From Xanthomonas rydalmerensis (GTDB taxonomy: Bacteria; Pseudomonadota; Gammaproteobacteria; Xanthomonadales; Xanthomonadaceae): a stretch of 64,000 bases of DNA. The position numbers were made by a program, and so were the translations under genes. The DNA lies in NCBI RefSeq assembly GCF_033170385.1, contig NZ_CP126170.1, forward strand, positions 4,178,001 through 4,242,000, read 5' to 3'. Below are positions 47,413 through 56,469 of the stretch, piece by piece. Under the pieces are notes generated by a model, which worked only from the letters and a program-made list of their open reading frames with translations, ran no database searches and was not told the origin of the DNA. Each line of letters begins with the position of its first letter. Position 1 is the stretch's first letter.

Positions 47413-47575
47413 CGCGCCGCTCCCTTTTCGCTGGCTCGCGGCAAAGCGCGCGCCTGCGTCAGGTCGGGTGCGAACGGCGCGCAGGACCGCACGAGCCTGC
47501 GATGCTCACGCATCGTCCGCGTGCCGGCCAGAAGGTAGTCTTGTCAGCCACGCTTCACCACGCCCTGGACTTCGC

Positions 47576-48307
47576 ATGAGCTTCGCCACCACCGCCGGCT
47601 TCGCCCAGCGCATTGCCGATGCGCTGCTGGCGCGCATCGCCGCCGGCGAATGGCGTACCGACCAACGCCTGCCGGTGGAGCGCGAACTGGCCGCGCTGTT
47701 TGGCTGCACCCGCATCACCTTGCGCGAGGCCCTGCAGCAACTCGAATCGGACGGGCACATCTACCGCGAGAACCGTCGCGGCTGGTTCGTCAGCGCGCCG
47801 CGGGTGCGCCACGACCCCAACAGCATCGCCGGCTTCATGCAGTACGTGGCGGCACAGGGCGGCGTGCCGCGCACCGAACTGCTCGCCGCGCAGCGCCAGC
47901 CGGCCGGCCCGGCGCTCGCCCGGCACCTGCACCTGGACGATCCCGCGGCCGAGGTGTTCGTGCTGCGGCGCCGGCGCTGGATCGGGCGCCGCGCGGTGCT
48001 GCTGGAGACCAACGCGATCCTCGCCGCATGGGCGCCCCACCTGCTCGACCACGACCTGGCCGGCTCGCTGAGCGCAGTACTGACCCAGCGCCTGGGCTTG
48101 CGGCAGGCGCGCAGCCGGCTGTCGATGTATCCGGCCACGCTCGATGCGGAGCAGGCCGCGCTGCTGCAATCCACCGCCGGCACGCCCTGTTTCCGCCTGC
48201 AACGCGTCAGCTACGCCGCCGACGGCCGCGCCGTGGAATTCGACATCGAATCCTGGCGCCACGACGTGCTGGAAGTGTCGGTGGATGTGTACGCGCCGCC
48301 GGAGTGA
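47576..48307 (+). CDS. GntR-family transcriptional regulator with UTRA domain (HutC subfamily)
   Basis: 243 residues from ATG 47576 (MSFATTAGFAQRIADALLAR). The winged helix (about 8-75) has the GntR pattern EWRTDQRLPVERELAALFGC then TRITLREALQQLESDGHIYR. The UTRA ligand domain (about 90-240) contains VFVLRRRRWIGRRAVLLETN, LDAEQAALLQSTAGTPCFRL and AVEFDIESWRHDVLEVSVDV. HutC-type regulators bind palindromes of the TGGTCTAGACCA kind and respond to sugars, amino acids or phosphonates. Such a palindrome exists at 42923, upstream of the kinase/receptor genes. It lies 163 bp after pnuC. Confidence 0.88.
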   Translation: MSFATTAGFAQRIADALLARIAAGEWRTDQRLPVERELAALFGCTRITLREALQQLESDGHIYRENRRGWFVSAPRVRHDPNSIAGFMQYVAAQGGVPRTELLAAQRQPAGPALARHLHLDDPAAEVFVLRRRRWIGRRAVLLETNAILAAWAPHLLDHDLAGSLSAVLTQRLGLRQARSRLSMYPATLDAEQAALLQSTAGTPCFRLQRVSYAADGRAVEFDIESWRHDVLEVSVDVYAPPE

Positions 48308-48380
48308 GGCTGACTCTGCATATCGCCGCGCAGGCGCGCTGCCGGGAGTGGCTTGTATGGCCATCTGGGTCGCTCCCGCG

Positions 48381-48830
48381 TCACCACCAGAACCACAGGC
48401 GAAGATCGCCCCTGCCGATGCAATAGTCTCCCCGCCCCTTCGGGATGCCGTCGATCCCGTCTCGCAGGGCTGCAAGCCAGACCGCGCCAATGTCGAGTGC
48501 AGCCGGCGCTAGATCCGCTGGAAACGACCACAGATCATCGGTTGTCGAGAAGGTGAGGCGCAGCTTCTCCGGAGCGACCCACGCAGCGCGGCCGCGCCGA
48601 TTGTTTGGAACGACAAGCTCGGCCTTAGTGGATGCTGTGATCGCGATAGCACGTGAACCGCCGCCATCGGTAACCAACGCATCAAGCAAGGCCAGCAGGG
48701 ACTGGCATCCATCTGGATCTGCGTTGAGATGCCCGCCGGGGTAATTGCGCTCGTTCTCGAGATAGCGCCACAGCGAGATGCGGCCGGATTGCGTCCAACA
48801 ATGCGCACGCCGCAGGTGGGCGGCGCCAGG
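48381..48830 (-). pseudogene. ORF lacking a usable start codon, possible 5'-truncated gene
   Basis: The minus-strand frame is open from just inside an in-frame TAG at 48831 down to a stop at 48381 and reads as a natural protein: WTQSGRISLWRYLENERNYP, then GGHLNADPDGCQSLLALLDA, and a tail RGDYCIGRGDLRLWFWW. No ATG, GTG or TTG occurs in the first ~45 codons; the first candidate is a TTG at 48689, inside the conserved-looking region. The TAG is also the stop of the upstream GT gene, so the missing head would have to lie inside that gene. It looks like a small hypothetical gene that lost its 5' end in a rearrangement. Family not recognised. Confidence 0.5.
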
Positions 48831-49649
48831 CTACGCATCGAACAGCGCGCGTTGCGGATCCGGCGGCGGCAGCGTGTCGTACAGGCGCTGCAACTCCTCG
48901 CGGCAGGCGCGCAGCGGATCGTGCATCAGGAACCCGGCCAGGCGCGCGTGCCAGGCCGGCCAGCGCGTGGCCAGCGCGTCCATGTCGCCGTCGGCGGCGC
49001 GGCCCTCGCCGCTGCTCGCGACATGCGCGGTCTCGCACAGCACGTTGCGCCAGCCGAGCCCGGCCATGCGCAGCGACAGGTCGGTCAGCGCCGCATACCA
49101 GGAGCCATAGCTGCTGGCGTCCAGGCCGCCGGCGCGCTGCCGCGCCACCCCGCGCAGCACCACCGCATGGCACACCGCCGACGGCAGTTCCGGATGCAGC
49201 GGTGGCAAGGCCGCGCAGGCCCGTGCCAGGCGCTCGGGATCCTCGGGCAGCGGATTGATCTCGCCCAGCCGCGGCCACGCGCAGGCTTCGCCGGCATTGC
49301 TCCATGGCGTGGCGCTGGCGATGGCCGCATCGCGCGCAAGGCAGGCGCTCAACTGCAGCAACCAGCCCGGCCCGGGCTGCGCATCAGCAGCCAGCACCGC
49401 CACGTCGGCGTCGCCGCAGGCGCGCAGCATCTCGTCCACATGCGCGACTTCGCCGAGCATGCGCGGCCGCCGCGTGTAGTCGGCCTGCAGGCGCGTACGC
49501 GCCAGCCAGGCCTCGATCACCCGCATGCCGCGCGGCCCGGCCTGCGCATCGTCGGCCAGCCACACCCGGGTGCCGGCCGGCGTGTTCGCCTCCAGCGCGC
49601 CCAGGCAGGCGTCCAGCGCGACGTCGTCGACGCCGACCGCCAGCAGCAC
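48831..49649 (-). CDS. Glycosyltransferase-like protein, start uncertain
   Basis: 272 residues from a GTG at 49649 (product MLLAVGVDDVALDACLGALE). It has the look of a GT2 / methyltransferase-associated transferase: WLADDAQAGPRGMRVIEAWL, a DADVAVLAADAQPGPGWLLQ acidic segment in the usual metal-site position, and LPSAVCHAVVLRGVARQRAG. The classical DXD is not obvious, so activity is uncertain. The frame stays open upstream through CIDLPIV to a stop near 49712 without a better start, which suggests the native 5' end has been replaced by the AT-richer DNA that follows. Confidence 0.6.
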   Translation of the reverse strand: MLLAVGVDDVALDACLGALEANTPAGTRVWLADDAQAGPRGMRVIEAWLARTRLQADYTRRPRMLGEVAHVDEMLRACGDADVAVLAADAQPGPGWLLQLSACLARDAAIASATPWSNAGEACAWPRLGEINPLPEDPERLARACAALPPLHPELPSAVCHAVVLRGVARQRAGGLDASSYGSWYAALTDLSLRMAGLGWRNVLCETAHVASSGEGRAADGDMDALATRWPAWHARLAGFLMHDPLRACREELQRLYDTLPPPDPQRALFDA

Positions 49650-49710
49650 GATGGGCAGGTCTATACAGACACCTGCAAGCCCGGGATCAAGCGCATATTC
49701 TGCTCATCAC

Positions 49711-50364
49711 TCAATTCACGAAAAAATTATCGACATACACCATGGAAGGCACATTCTGCACTTCGCCCAAGTTGGTTACATAGTTCGATGTGTAGCCCGA
49801 TATCGTGACCGTCACTTGCTTCCCGGCGTACTTCGACATGTCTATATTGCTCACCTGCCTGAACCTCGGACACGACTGTGTCACGGAACAGCTTTGCTGC
49901 TCCTGGTTTCTACCGCTGTAAGAAGCCAGGGACTCCGTCGCTCCTGTGGCCAAATCCTTGATCGTGACGTACAGGTATCCCGTCTCAAAAGTACGTGGAG
50001 TCGATGCGGGCTGGAAGATATCCCCGATCTTGTAGGCAAAGCTCAGTTTCGCCGCTACGGGAACGACGAAGGTCTGGGACACGCGCCCACACAGATTATT
50101 CGCTCCCACGTCTCCTCTATAGTCGAACGACACGACCGCCACATAACCATCGGCCGGACTCTCTGTGGCACCACCCAATCTCGCCCCACCCTGAGTGTAA
50201 GTCGCGTTCGCGCAACTCGAAAAAGCACCGGACTTGCCGAATGCGGCTTCCCATACCCAAGGCTGACCAGGCCTATTGAACGCTCCGTTCACTACTTGAG
50301 CATGCGCACTTAAAGGCAACACGCCGGAAACAGCAAAAAGCAGAAGAGCGCATTCTTTACGCAT
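49711..50364 (-). CDS. Secreted protein of unknown function, AT-richer than neighbours
   Basis: 217 residues. MRKECALLLFAVSGVLPLSA then HAQ is a signal peptide. The mature chain VVNGAFNRPGQPWVWEAAFG ... VSQTFVVPVAAKLSFAYKIG ... VTISGYTSNYVTNL ... SMVYVDNFFVN has the look of a jelly-roll, carbohydrate-binding-like or PEP-CTERM-type beta sandwich (N-G-x-F opening, V-Y-V-D-N-F-F close). Four cysteines could form disulfides. No enzyme motif seen. Base composition is clearly lower in GC than the surrounding genes, and codon use (AAA, TCA, ATA) differs, which suggests recent acquisition. It is a possible type II secretion cargo given the adjacent xps genes, but that is only location. Confidence 0.65.
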   Translation of the reverse strand: MRKECALLLFAVSGVLPLSAHAQVVNGAFNRPGQPWVWEAAFGKSGAFSSCANATYTQGGARLGGATESPADGYVAVVSFDYRGDVGANNLCGRVSQTFVVPVAAKLSFAYKIGDIFQPASTPRTFETGYLYVTIKDLATGATESLASYSGRNQEQQSCSVTQSCPRFRQVSNIDMSKYAGKQVTVTISGYTSNYVTNLGEVQNVPSMVYVDNFFVN

Positions 50365-50607
50365 AAAACCTCCTGTAATTCATCTTGCTCGCCACTGAAA
50401 CAGGACATTACATCAGACTGGATATCCACAGACTCCGTTGAAAGGCAGAAAAGGTGAGATCCTAGCGGCAGATCAAAATTGAGCCTCGCAACAGCAAAGA
50501 TCGCACTCCACCATGCCTGACCGCATCCACATAAGATACTTGATCGGTTAGCGACTTGATCGTGTGCGCGGCCTGCGTTTCAGCAAGCCGCACACAGGAG
50601 TGTCCGC
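50365..50607. other. AT-richer intergenic region between xpsD and the secreted protein
   Basis: About 240 bp without a gene. Near the xpsD end an imperfect inverted repeat, GTGTGCGCGGCC with GCCGCACAC (about 50561-50595), may terminate the xps transcript. The rest (50365-50500) shares the lower GC content of the neighbouring secreted-protein gene and may hold its promoter. Confidence 0.45.
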
Positions 50608-52908
50608 TTACTTCTTGCCGCGTGCCGGCAGCGGCTTCATGGCCTCGAATTTCTGCCCGTATTCGTCGGTGAGATTGCGCGCTTCCTGCGGGTTGCGCAC
50701 GATCGTCGGGGTCAGCAGTACGATCACTTCGTTGCGGCTCTTGTCCTGGGTCTTCTGTCCGAACAGCGCACCGACCACCGGCAGCTTGCTCAGGTAGGGC
50801 ACACCGTTGCTGCCGTCGGTGGTGCTGTCGCTGATCAGGCCGGCGAGCATGATGGTGTCGCCGCTCTGCACCGCGGCCTCGGTCTTGACCCGACGGGTGT
50901 TGATCGGCACGTTGCAGGCGGTGCTGGTGCCAGCGCTGGTGCCGCAATTTGTCGGCGCCGCACCGGGCGAGCTGACCTCCTGCACGATGTCCAGGAACAC
51001 CATGCCGTCCTTGGTCACCCGCGGGCGCACCTTCAGGATCACGCCGGTGTCGATGTAGTTAACCGAGGAGTAGGTAGTGCCGGTGCCCAGGCCGGTGTCG
51101 ACGCTGACCGAATTGATCGGAATGCGCGTACCCACATTGAGCGTCGCCTCGGCGTTGTTGCGCACGAACACCGATGGCGTCTGCAGCAGCTTGACGTTGG
51201 TGATCTGATCCAGAGCAGTGATCACCGCTGCGGCGTTCCTGCCTAGGAAAGTCCAGCCCAGGCCGCTACTGCCGGTGATCTTACCGGCGATATCGCCCCA
51301 GATCTTGCGGCCCTGCGCACTGGGCAAGCCTGCTCCCGGTCCGAGACCGGTGGAGTTGGCCACGTTGGAATCGGCAGAGGCGTTGACCGAATTCTCGAAG
51401 AACCAGTTGACGCCATACTGCAACTTGCCGGTCAGGTTGACCTCGGCCACCTGCGCCTCGATGTGCACCTGCATCGGCATCACGTCGAGCTTCTCGACTA
51501 TGTCGCGGATCGAGCGCCAGGCCTGCGGGGTCGAGCGCACCAGCAGGGTGTTGGTTTCCTCCACGGCCGACACGCCGACCTTGTCGCCCTGCACTTCCAG
51601 GGTCACGCTGCCGTTGCCGGCAGTGCGCGGCGACAGCTGCAGGCTGCCGTTGCCGAGGCCGCCGCTGCTGCTGCCGGAAGAACTGCTGCCGCCGCCCAGG
51701 CTGTCGCTGCTGCCACCCAGGCTCCCGCCCAAGCTGCCGCCGCCCAGGCCGCTGCTGTCGCTGCCGTTGAAGCCGCCCAGGCCGCCGCCGTTCAACTGGC
51801 TCATCTGCGAGCCCGGCATCAGCGAGGCGTTGGAATCGCCGCGGTTGCCGCCGCCGGCGCCGAACACTTCGGCCAGGCGGTCGGCCAGGTCCTTGGCCTT
51901 GATGTACTTGAGTTCGTAGGAGAACAGCCGCGCGCCGCCGCCGGCGCTGTCGATGCGGTCCAGCCACTCCTGGATCTGGTCCAGGTAGCGCGCCTGCGGG
52001 GTGATCACCAGCACCGCGTTGGCGTTCTCCAGCGGCATGAAGCGGAACATGCCGGCGCTGGGAGTCTTGCTGTTCTCGCCGAACACCTTCTCCAGGTCGG
52101 CCGCGACCTGCTCGGCCTTGCCCGACTGGATCGGGAACACACCCACCGACATGCCCGACAGCCAGTCGACGTCGAAGATCTGCACGGTGCGCAGGTAGTT
52201 CTCCAGCTCGGCGCGGGTGCCACCCAGGGTGATGACGTTGCGCGAGCCGTCGATGCCGACGATGGCGTTCGGCCGCGCGTACGGCTCCAGCACCTTCTTC
52301 ATCTCGCTGGCGGAGATGTATTTCAGCGGCACCACGCGCACCTCGAAGCCGCGCGCGTTGGCCGGCGAGGCGGTGCTCGGCGCCACCGTACCGGCCAGGG
52401 CCTGGTCGGCGGGGACGATGTTGTAGCGGCCGCCGCTGTAGACCATGCGCGCGTTGTTCCAACCCAGCACCATCTCCAGCAGGTTCAGCGCCTGCGCCGG
52501 CGACACCGGCTTGGGCGTGGCCAGGGTCACCGTGCCCTGCACGCCCGGCGCGATCACGTAGTTCTGCCCGAGCATGTCGCCGAGGATGGCCTTGACCACC
52601 GCCTGCAGCGATTCGCCCTCGAAGTTGAAGGTGGCGCTGCCGCTGCTGGCGTTGCCCAGCGACGGTGCTGGCGCTGCGGCGGCCGCGGAATTGATCATGG
52701 TGCCGCTGCCGCGGCGGATCACCGGGGTGGCGCGCTCGGGCAAGGCATTGGGATCGGCCGGGCCGCCCTCGCCGTCGTTCTGGGTGCTGCCGGCCGCGCC
52801 GACCTGGGGATTGATCGCGGCGCCGCGACGGACGTCCGGCGAGGGCGTGGTGGCGCAGCCGGCCACCAGGCCGATGGCGAGGAACAGGGAAAACAGACGC
52901 GGCGTCAT
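50608..52908 (-). CDS. xpsD: Type II secretion outer-membrane secretin XpsD
   Basis: 766 residues from ATG 52908 (MTPRLFSLFLAIGLVAGCAT), which gives a lipoprotein signal (VAGC); a TTG at 52923 is less likely. N0-N3 domains follow (FNFEGESLQAVVKAILGDML; FEVRVVPLKYISASEMKKVL), an N3 Gly/Ser-rich insert (about 370-430), and the secretin core (VHIEAQVAEVNLTGKLQYGV ... VPYLSKLPVVGALFG ... NEVIVLLTPTIVRNPQEARN). XpsD forms the outer-membrane channel for folded exoproteins. It is the last gene of the xps operon, 11 bp after xpsN. Confidence 0.97.
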   Translation of the reverse strand: MTPRLFSLFLAIGLVAGCATTPSPDVRRGAAINPQVGAAGSTQNDGEGGPADPNALPERATPVIRRGSGTMINSAAAAAPAPSLGNASSGSATFNFEGESLQAVVKAILGDMLGQNYVIAPGVQGTVTLATPKPVSPAQALNLLEMVLGWNNARMVYSGGRYNIVPADQALAGTVAPSTASPANARGFEVRVVPLKYISASEMKKVLEPYARPNAIVGIDGSRNVITLGGTRAELENYLRTVQIFDVDWLSGMSVGVFPIQSGKAEQVAADLEKVFGENSKTPSAGMFRFMPLENANAVLVITPQARYLDQIQEWLDRIDSAGGGARLFSYELKYIKAKDLADRLAEVFGAGGGNRGDSNASLMPGSQMSQLNGGGLGGFNGSDSSGLGGGSLGGSLGGSSDSLGGGSSSSGSSSGGLGNGSLQLSPRTAGNGSVTLEVQGDKVGVSAVEETNTLLVRSTPQAWRSIRDIVEKLDVMPMQVHIEAQVAEVNLTGKLQYGVNWFFENSVNASADSNVANSTGLGPGAGLPSAQGRKIWGDIAGKITGSSGLGWTFLGRNAAAVITALDQITNVKLLQTPSVFVRNNAEATLNVGTRIPINSVSVDTGLGTGTTYSSVNYIDTGVILKVRPRVTKDGMVFLDIVQEVSSPGAAPTNCGTSAGTSTACNVPINTRRVKTEAAVQSGDTIMLAGLISDSTTDGSNGVPYLSKLPVVGALFGQKTQDKSRNEVIVLLTPTIVRNPQEARNLTDEYGQKFEAMKPLPARGKK

Positions 52909-52919
52909 GCGATCACTCT

Positions 52920-53699
52920 TCAAGGGTTCTGACCTGAGGGGTTGTTCTGGCGCTGTTGCTGCAATTGCCGGCGCCGCGCTTCGATCCGCTCGCGGATGGC
53001 CTGCAGCTGCTCCGACGAGGGAGCCGGCGACGACGGCGCGGGTGCGCTCGGGGTCGGTGCCTGGTTCGGCACCGGGTTGGGGGCGGACTGGGTCGGCGGG
53101 CGCGGCGCGGTGGCGTTGGACTGGCCGTTGGGCGCGGACGCAGGCGGCGGCATCTGCCCTTGCCCGGCAGCCGTGCGCCCGGCCTGCCCGAGCACGGTCG
53201 GCGGTTGCCCGCCCTTGCCGTCGAACACCTTCAACTCCAGGGTCTGGGTGCCGCCGCTACCGCTGACCGTGGCCTGGCGCGGCGCCAACGACAGCAGCCG
53301 CCAGCCCTGCACCGCGGCGCCGCCTTCCTGCAGGCGCAGCGATTCGCCCTGCTCGGTGGTCAGCGTCGCCATCTTGAAGCCGTCGGTGAGCAGCACGCCG
53401 GTCAGGCGTACGTTGGGTGCGGCGGACTGGCCGCTGTCGGCGCTGAGGAAGAACGGATGCGGGCGGCGGTCCTCGGCGAACACCGGGCGCGCGGCGATCT
53501 CCCCGTACTGAGAGAAATCGCCCAGGCGCTGCGTGCTCGCCGCGGGCAGGCCCGGCAGCCGCTGCAGCATGGACGGATCGTCGGGCAGGGGCGCCACGCG
53601 CTCGCCGAGCCCGCCCAGGCCCAAGGCCCAGACCAGCAGCCCCCACAGCGCCAGCGTGCCCAGCCACACGGTGCGCAGGCCCATCGCTTCAATTCGCAT
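52920..53699 (-). CDS. xpsN: Type II secretion protein XpsN (GspC-position component)
   Basis: 259 residues from ATG 53699 (MRIEAMGLRTVWLGTLALWG). One N-terminal transmembrane helix (about 8-26), a periplasmic homology-region-like segment (YGEIAARPVFAEDRRPHPFF ... VRLTGVLLTDGFKMATLTTE ... LLSLAPRQATVSGSGGTQTL), then a long Pro/Ala/Ser-rich tail ending in a Gln/Arg coil. In Xanthomonas XpsN replaces GspC, linking the inner-membrane platform (XpsL/M) to the secretin XpsD. The start overlaps the xpsM end by 11 bp, so translation is coupled. Confidence 0.92.
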   Translation of the reverse strand: MRIEAMGLRTVWLGTLALWGLLVWALGLGGLGERVAPLPDDPSMLQRLPGLPAASTQRLGDFSQYGEIAARPVFAEDRRPHPFFLSADSGQSAAPNVRLTGVLLTDGFKMATLTTEQGESLRLQEGGAAVQGWRLLSLAPRQATVSGSGGTQTLELKVFDGKGGQPPTVLGQAGRTAAGQGQMPPPASAPNGQSNATAPRPPTQSAPNPVPNQAPTPSAPAPSSPAPSSEQLQAIRERIEARRRQLQQQRQNNPSGQNP

Positions 53700-54510
53700 G
53701 GCGGCCCTCCACCTGTTGCGGCAGGTCCGCCGGGGCGGTATTCGCAGCGCCGGGCGTGCCCGGCAGGTTGGTCGCGCTGGGCGCGGCCTGCGGCGCTGGC
53801 GCGGCAGCCGGCTCGCTCGGCCCGGCACCGGCGGAACCGCCAGCGTTCATCACCGGTGTGGCCGCGGCGGGTGCCGCCGCTGCAGCCGGGTCCGGCGTGG
53901 CGGACGCCGGCGGCGCCGGCATCGCGTTCGGGCGCAGGTAGCCGGCCAGTTCGAAAGCCACGTCCAGGCCGTTGCCGCTCTCGCCCGGCGAGAGCTGGTA
54001 GCGCTGCGCCATCACGTTGAGGTTGTCGACGAACAGCGCCGGCGTGCCGCTCTCCAGCGCATGCAGCACGGCGGCCAGTTCCGGCGTGCCGCAGCGCAGG
54101 CGCACCTGCACCGCGACGCGGGTGAAGCGGTCGCTGCGATTGTCGGCGGCCAGCGGCGAGCGGTTGCTGATCGCGCAGCTGCGGTTGCCGGGGCTGGCCG
54201 TGGCCACCGCGCTTTCCAGGCGCTGCACCAAGCCGGCCGAGGCCAGCTCGGCCGATGTCTCGCGCAAGAAGCCCGGGCGCGTGGCCAGTTCGCGCTGCGC
54301 CTGCTGCAGCCGTTGCGCCACCTGCGGCGCCTGCTGCAGCTGCATGCGCACGCGCAGTTCGCGCTGGCGCAGTTCCTGGATCTGCGTATCGACCTCGCGC
54401 ATCGGCACGGTCCACCACGGGTGCACCAGCACCAGGTAGCCCAGCGCCAGCGCCGCCAGCAGCAGCCCCAGCGCCAGCCAGCGGTCGCGCTTATCGACCT
54501 GCACCGGCAT
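53689..54510 (-). CDS. xpsM: Type II secretion inner-membrane protein XpsM
   Basis: 273 residues, [21 protein letters not shown] short cytoplasmic head, one transmembrane helix (about 11-30), a coiled coil (REVDTQIQELRQRELRVRMQ ... LQQAPQVAQRLQQAQREL) and a ferredoxin-like periplasmic domain (RVAVQVRLRCGTPELAAVLH ... FVDNLNVMAQRYQLSPG). The C-terminal ~80 residues are Ala/Pro-rich and low complexity, longer than in typical GspM. XpsM partners XpsL in the platform. It overlaps xpsL by 20 bp and xpsN by 11 bp. Confidence 0.93.
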   Translation of the reverse strand: MPVQVDKRDRWLALGLLLAALALGYLVLVHPWWTVPMREVDTQIQELRQRELRVRMQLQQAPQVAQRLQQAQRELATRPGFLRETSAELASAGLVQRLESAVATASPGNRSCAISNRSPLAADNRSDRFTRVAVQVRLRCGTPELAAVLHALESGTPALFVDNLNVMAQRYQLSPGESGNGLDVAFELAGYLRPNAMPAPPASATPDPAAAAAPAAATPVMNAGGSAGAGPSEPAAAPAPQAAPSATNLPGTPGAANTAPADLPQQVEGRHAN

Positions 54511-55615
54511 CGGCGGCCTCCTTGCGCTTGGTCCCGGCCAGTTCGGCGGTGAGGGTGAAACGGTCGCGGTGGCTGCCCGGGTCGGCCTGCAGTACGCCGG
54601 TCAGCGACGGCGTGCGCCACAGCGGCGAGCCTTCCAGGCGCCCGACCAGCGACGAGGCTTCGCTGCTGAGGCCGATCAACTGCAACTGGTTGCCCTCGAT
54701 CGAGAACTTCTCCAGATAGGTGCCCTCCGGCAGGCGCTTGCTCAGTTCGTTCCAGACCTCCACCGAGGCCGGGCGCTCGGCGCGCAACTGGTCGAAGAAT
54801 GCGGCACCTTCGACCAGGTCGATCAGTTGCTGGCGCTGCGCGGCGACGGCGCGCGCGCGCTGCGCCCCGCTGTCCACCTGCGTGCGCAGGTGCTCCAGCG
54901 CGTCGCGGCGGTTGTCCAGCAGCTGCCAGCCGGCGGCGCACAGCGCCAGCAACGCGGTGACGGCGAGGATCGCGTTCCAGCGCCGCATCGGGTCGGCGCG
55001 GCGGTGGCGCTGTTCCTGCGGCAGCAGGTTCACCCCCAGCGGCGCGCCAGCGCTGCCGGCGACGTCGATGCCGGCCAGGGTCGGGCGCAGCGCGCCAGCG
55101 CTGGCCTGCAGGTCGTCCAGCACGCGGCGCGGCGCCACCACCAGTTCGGCGTCGAGCTGGGCGTCGTCGCGGCGGCCCTCGGCGCGCACGTCGTAGATCA
55201 CCTGGTCGGCCTGGAACGGGGTCTGCCGGTCGATCTCGAACTTCACCACCTCGCGCAGGTGCTCGGCCGCCGCCGCCGGCAGCCGTAACCGGCGCTGCAG
55301 TGCCGCCTCGGCCGGCAACAGCCACACCCGCGGCAACGCCGCCAGGCGCGGCCCCAGCAATGCCTCCAGTTCGTCGGGCAGCAGCGGCCACGGCAGCGCC
55401 AGCGGCGCGCCCAGTTCGGACTCGACCTGCCGCGCCAGCATCAGCTGCTCGCCCTCGCGCCACAGCAGCAGCCGCGCCTGCGACCAGCCCAGTTGCAGCT
55501 GCCAGCGCGGCGGCAGCCACGCCATCAGCGAGCGCTGCCACCAGGCCAGCAGCCCGCCCGCACCGGGGGCGATGCGTACGCCAAGTTTGTCCATCGTGTC
55601 GCGCCACGCCGTCAT
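54491..55615 (-). CDS. xpsL: Type II secretion protein XpsL
   Basis: 374 residues from ATG 55615, overlapping the xpsK stop (ATGA); [11 protein letters not shown] at 55594 is an alternative start. The cytoplasmic actin-like domain (about 40-230, [20 protein letters not shown] ... [20 protein letters not shown]) is followed by one transmembrane helix ([20 protein letters not shown]) and a periplasmic ferredoxin-like domain ([20 protein letters not shown]). XpsL recruits the ATPase XpsE to the membrane and binds XpsM. Confidence 0.93.
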   Translation of the reverse strand: MTAWRDTMDKLGVRIAPGAGGLLAWWQRSLMAWLPPRWQLQLGWSQARLLLWREGEQLMLARQVESELGAPLALPWPLLPDELEALLGPRLAALPRVWLLPAEAALQRRLRLPAAAAEHLREVVKFEIDRQTPFQADQVIYDVRAEGRRDDAQLDAELVVAPRRVLDDLQASAGALRPTLAGIDVAGSAGAPLGVNLLPQEQRHRRADPMRRWNAILAVTALLALCAAGWQLLDNRRDALEHLRTQVDSGAQRARAVAAQRQQLIDLVEGAAFFDQLRAERPASVEVWNELSKRLPEGTYLEKFSIEGNQLQLIGLSSEASSLVGRLEGSPLWRTPSLTGVLQADPGSHRDRFTLTAELAGTKRKEAADAGAGR

Positions 55616-56469
55616 CGCACCGTCGTTCCTTCTTCCCAACGCAACACAGTGTAGGCGGAGCCCGGCAGCGCCGACGAGCCTGGGCGCACCACCGCACGCA
55701 ACACGCCCTCGCGGCCATTGCCCAGCCGCGCCCGGCTTTCGATGCTGTAGGTGCCGCCACCGCCCATGCCGACCATGCCGAGCTGGGTCTGGTCGGTGCG
55801 TTCGCGCTGCGCCAGCACCTGCTGCGCGTCCAGGCCGAGCGCGGTCAGCACCGGCCCCGGCGCGAAGTCCGGCGTTGGCCGCGACACGCCGCCGTACAGG
55901 GTCAGGTTGGGCAGCAGCTTGGCGTACAGCTCCGGGTCCATCCCCAGTACCAACTGCAGCTCGGCCAGGCTTTCGAACGGCGCATCCTTGGCGCCATAGG
56001 GCAGGCCGGCCGCGGCATAGTCCGGGTCCTCGGCGCCGTTGGGCTGGGTCAGGTTGTCCGGGTCGCGCCAGTCCACGATCGCCGCGGCGATGCGCTCGGC
56101 GCGCTGCGGATCCTCGCCGACCGCGCGCACCAGCGCCGCCAGCAGTTGTGCATCGGCCATGTTCAAATCGACCTTGCCGCTCTCGTCGGTGACCCGCAGG
56201 TCTACCGTGGCGCCTTCGTACTGCCAACGGTAGCGGCGTCCGTCGGCGCGCCAGCCCGGTTGGGTGGGCGTGCCGGCGAGCCGGGTCAGCGCGTATTCCA
56301 GGCCTGCGCGGGCGCGCTCCTGCGCCTCGGCGCCGTCGCCGAGCACCTTGCCCTGCAGGTTCTCGGTGCGCGCGGTCAGCGCGAAGGCTCCGATCAGGGC
56401 GGTCAGCAGCGCGATCAGCCACAGCACCAGCACCAGGGCGGCGCCGCGGTCGCGACGTGCCGCGCTCAT
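55612..56469 (-). CDS. xpsK: Type II secretion minor pseudopilin XpsK
   Basis: 285 residues from ATG 56469 ([20 protein letters not shown]). The prepilin-type leader ends at Gly9, and the mature residue 5 is Leu rather than Glu, as is usual for GspK proteins. The large alpha domain ([20 protein letters not shown] ... [19 protein letters not shown] ... [19 protein letters not shown]) carries acidic residues that may bind Ca2+. XpsK caps the pseudopilus tip with XpsI and XpsJ. ATGA overlaps at both ends with xpsJ and xpsL. Confidence 0.94.
   Translation of the reverse strand: MSAARRDRGAALVLVLWLIALLTALIGAFALTARTENLQGKVLGDGAEAQERARAGLEYALTRLAGTPTQPGWRADGRRYRWQYEGATVDLRVTDESGKVDLNMADAQLLAALVRAVGEDPQRAERIAAAIVDWRDPDNLTQPNGAEDPDYAAAGLPYGAKDAPFESLAELQLVLGMDPELYAKLLPNLTLYGGVSRPTPDFAPGPVLTALGLDAQQVLAQRERTDQTQLGMVGMGGGGTYSIESRARLGNGREGVLRAVVRPGSSALPGSAYTVLRWEEGTTVR

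Noticed and set aside
48509..48838. 109-codon minus-strand ORF with a proper ATG overlapping the start-less ORF
   Set aside because: Its composition (Arg/Ser/Pro-rich, no hydrophobic core) looks like a frame shadow; the overlapping frame reads as a natural protein instead.
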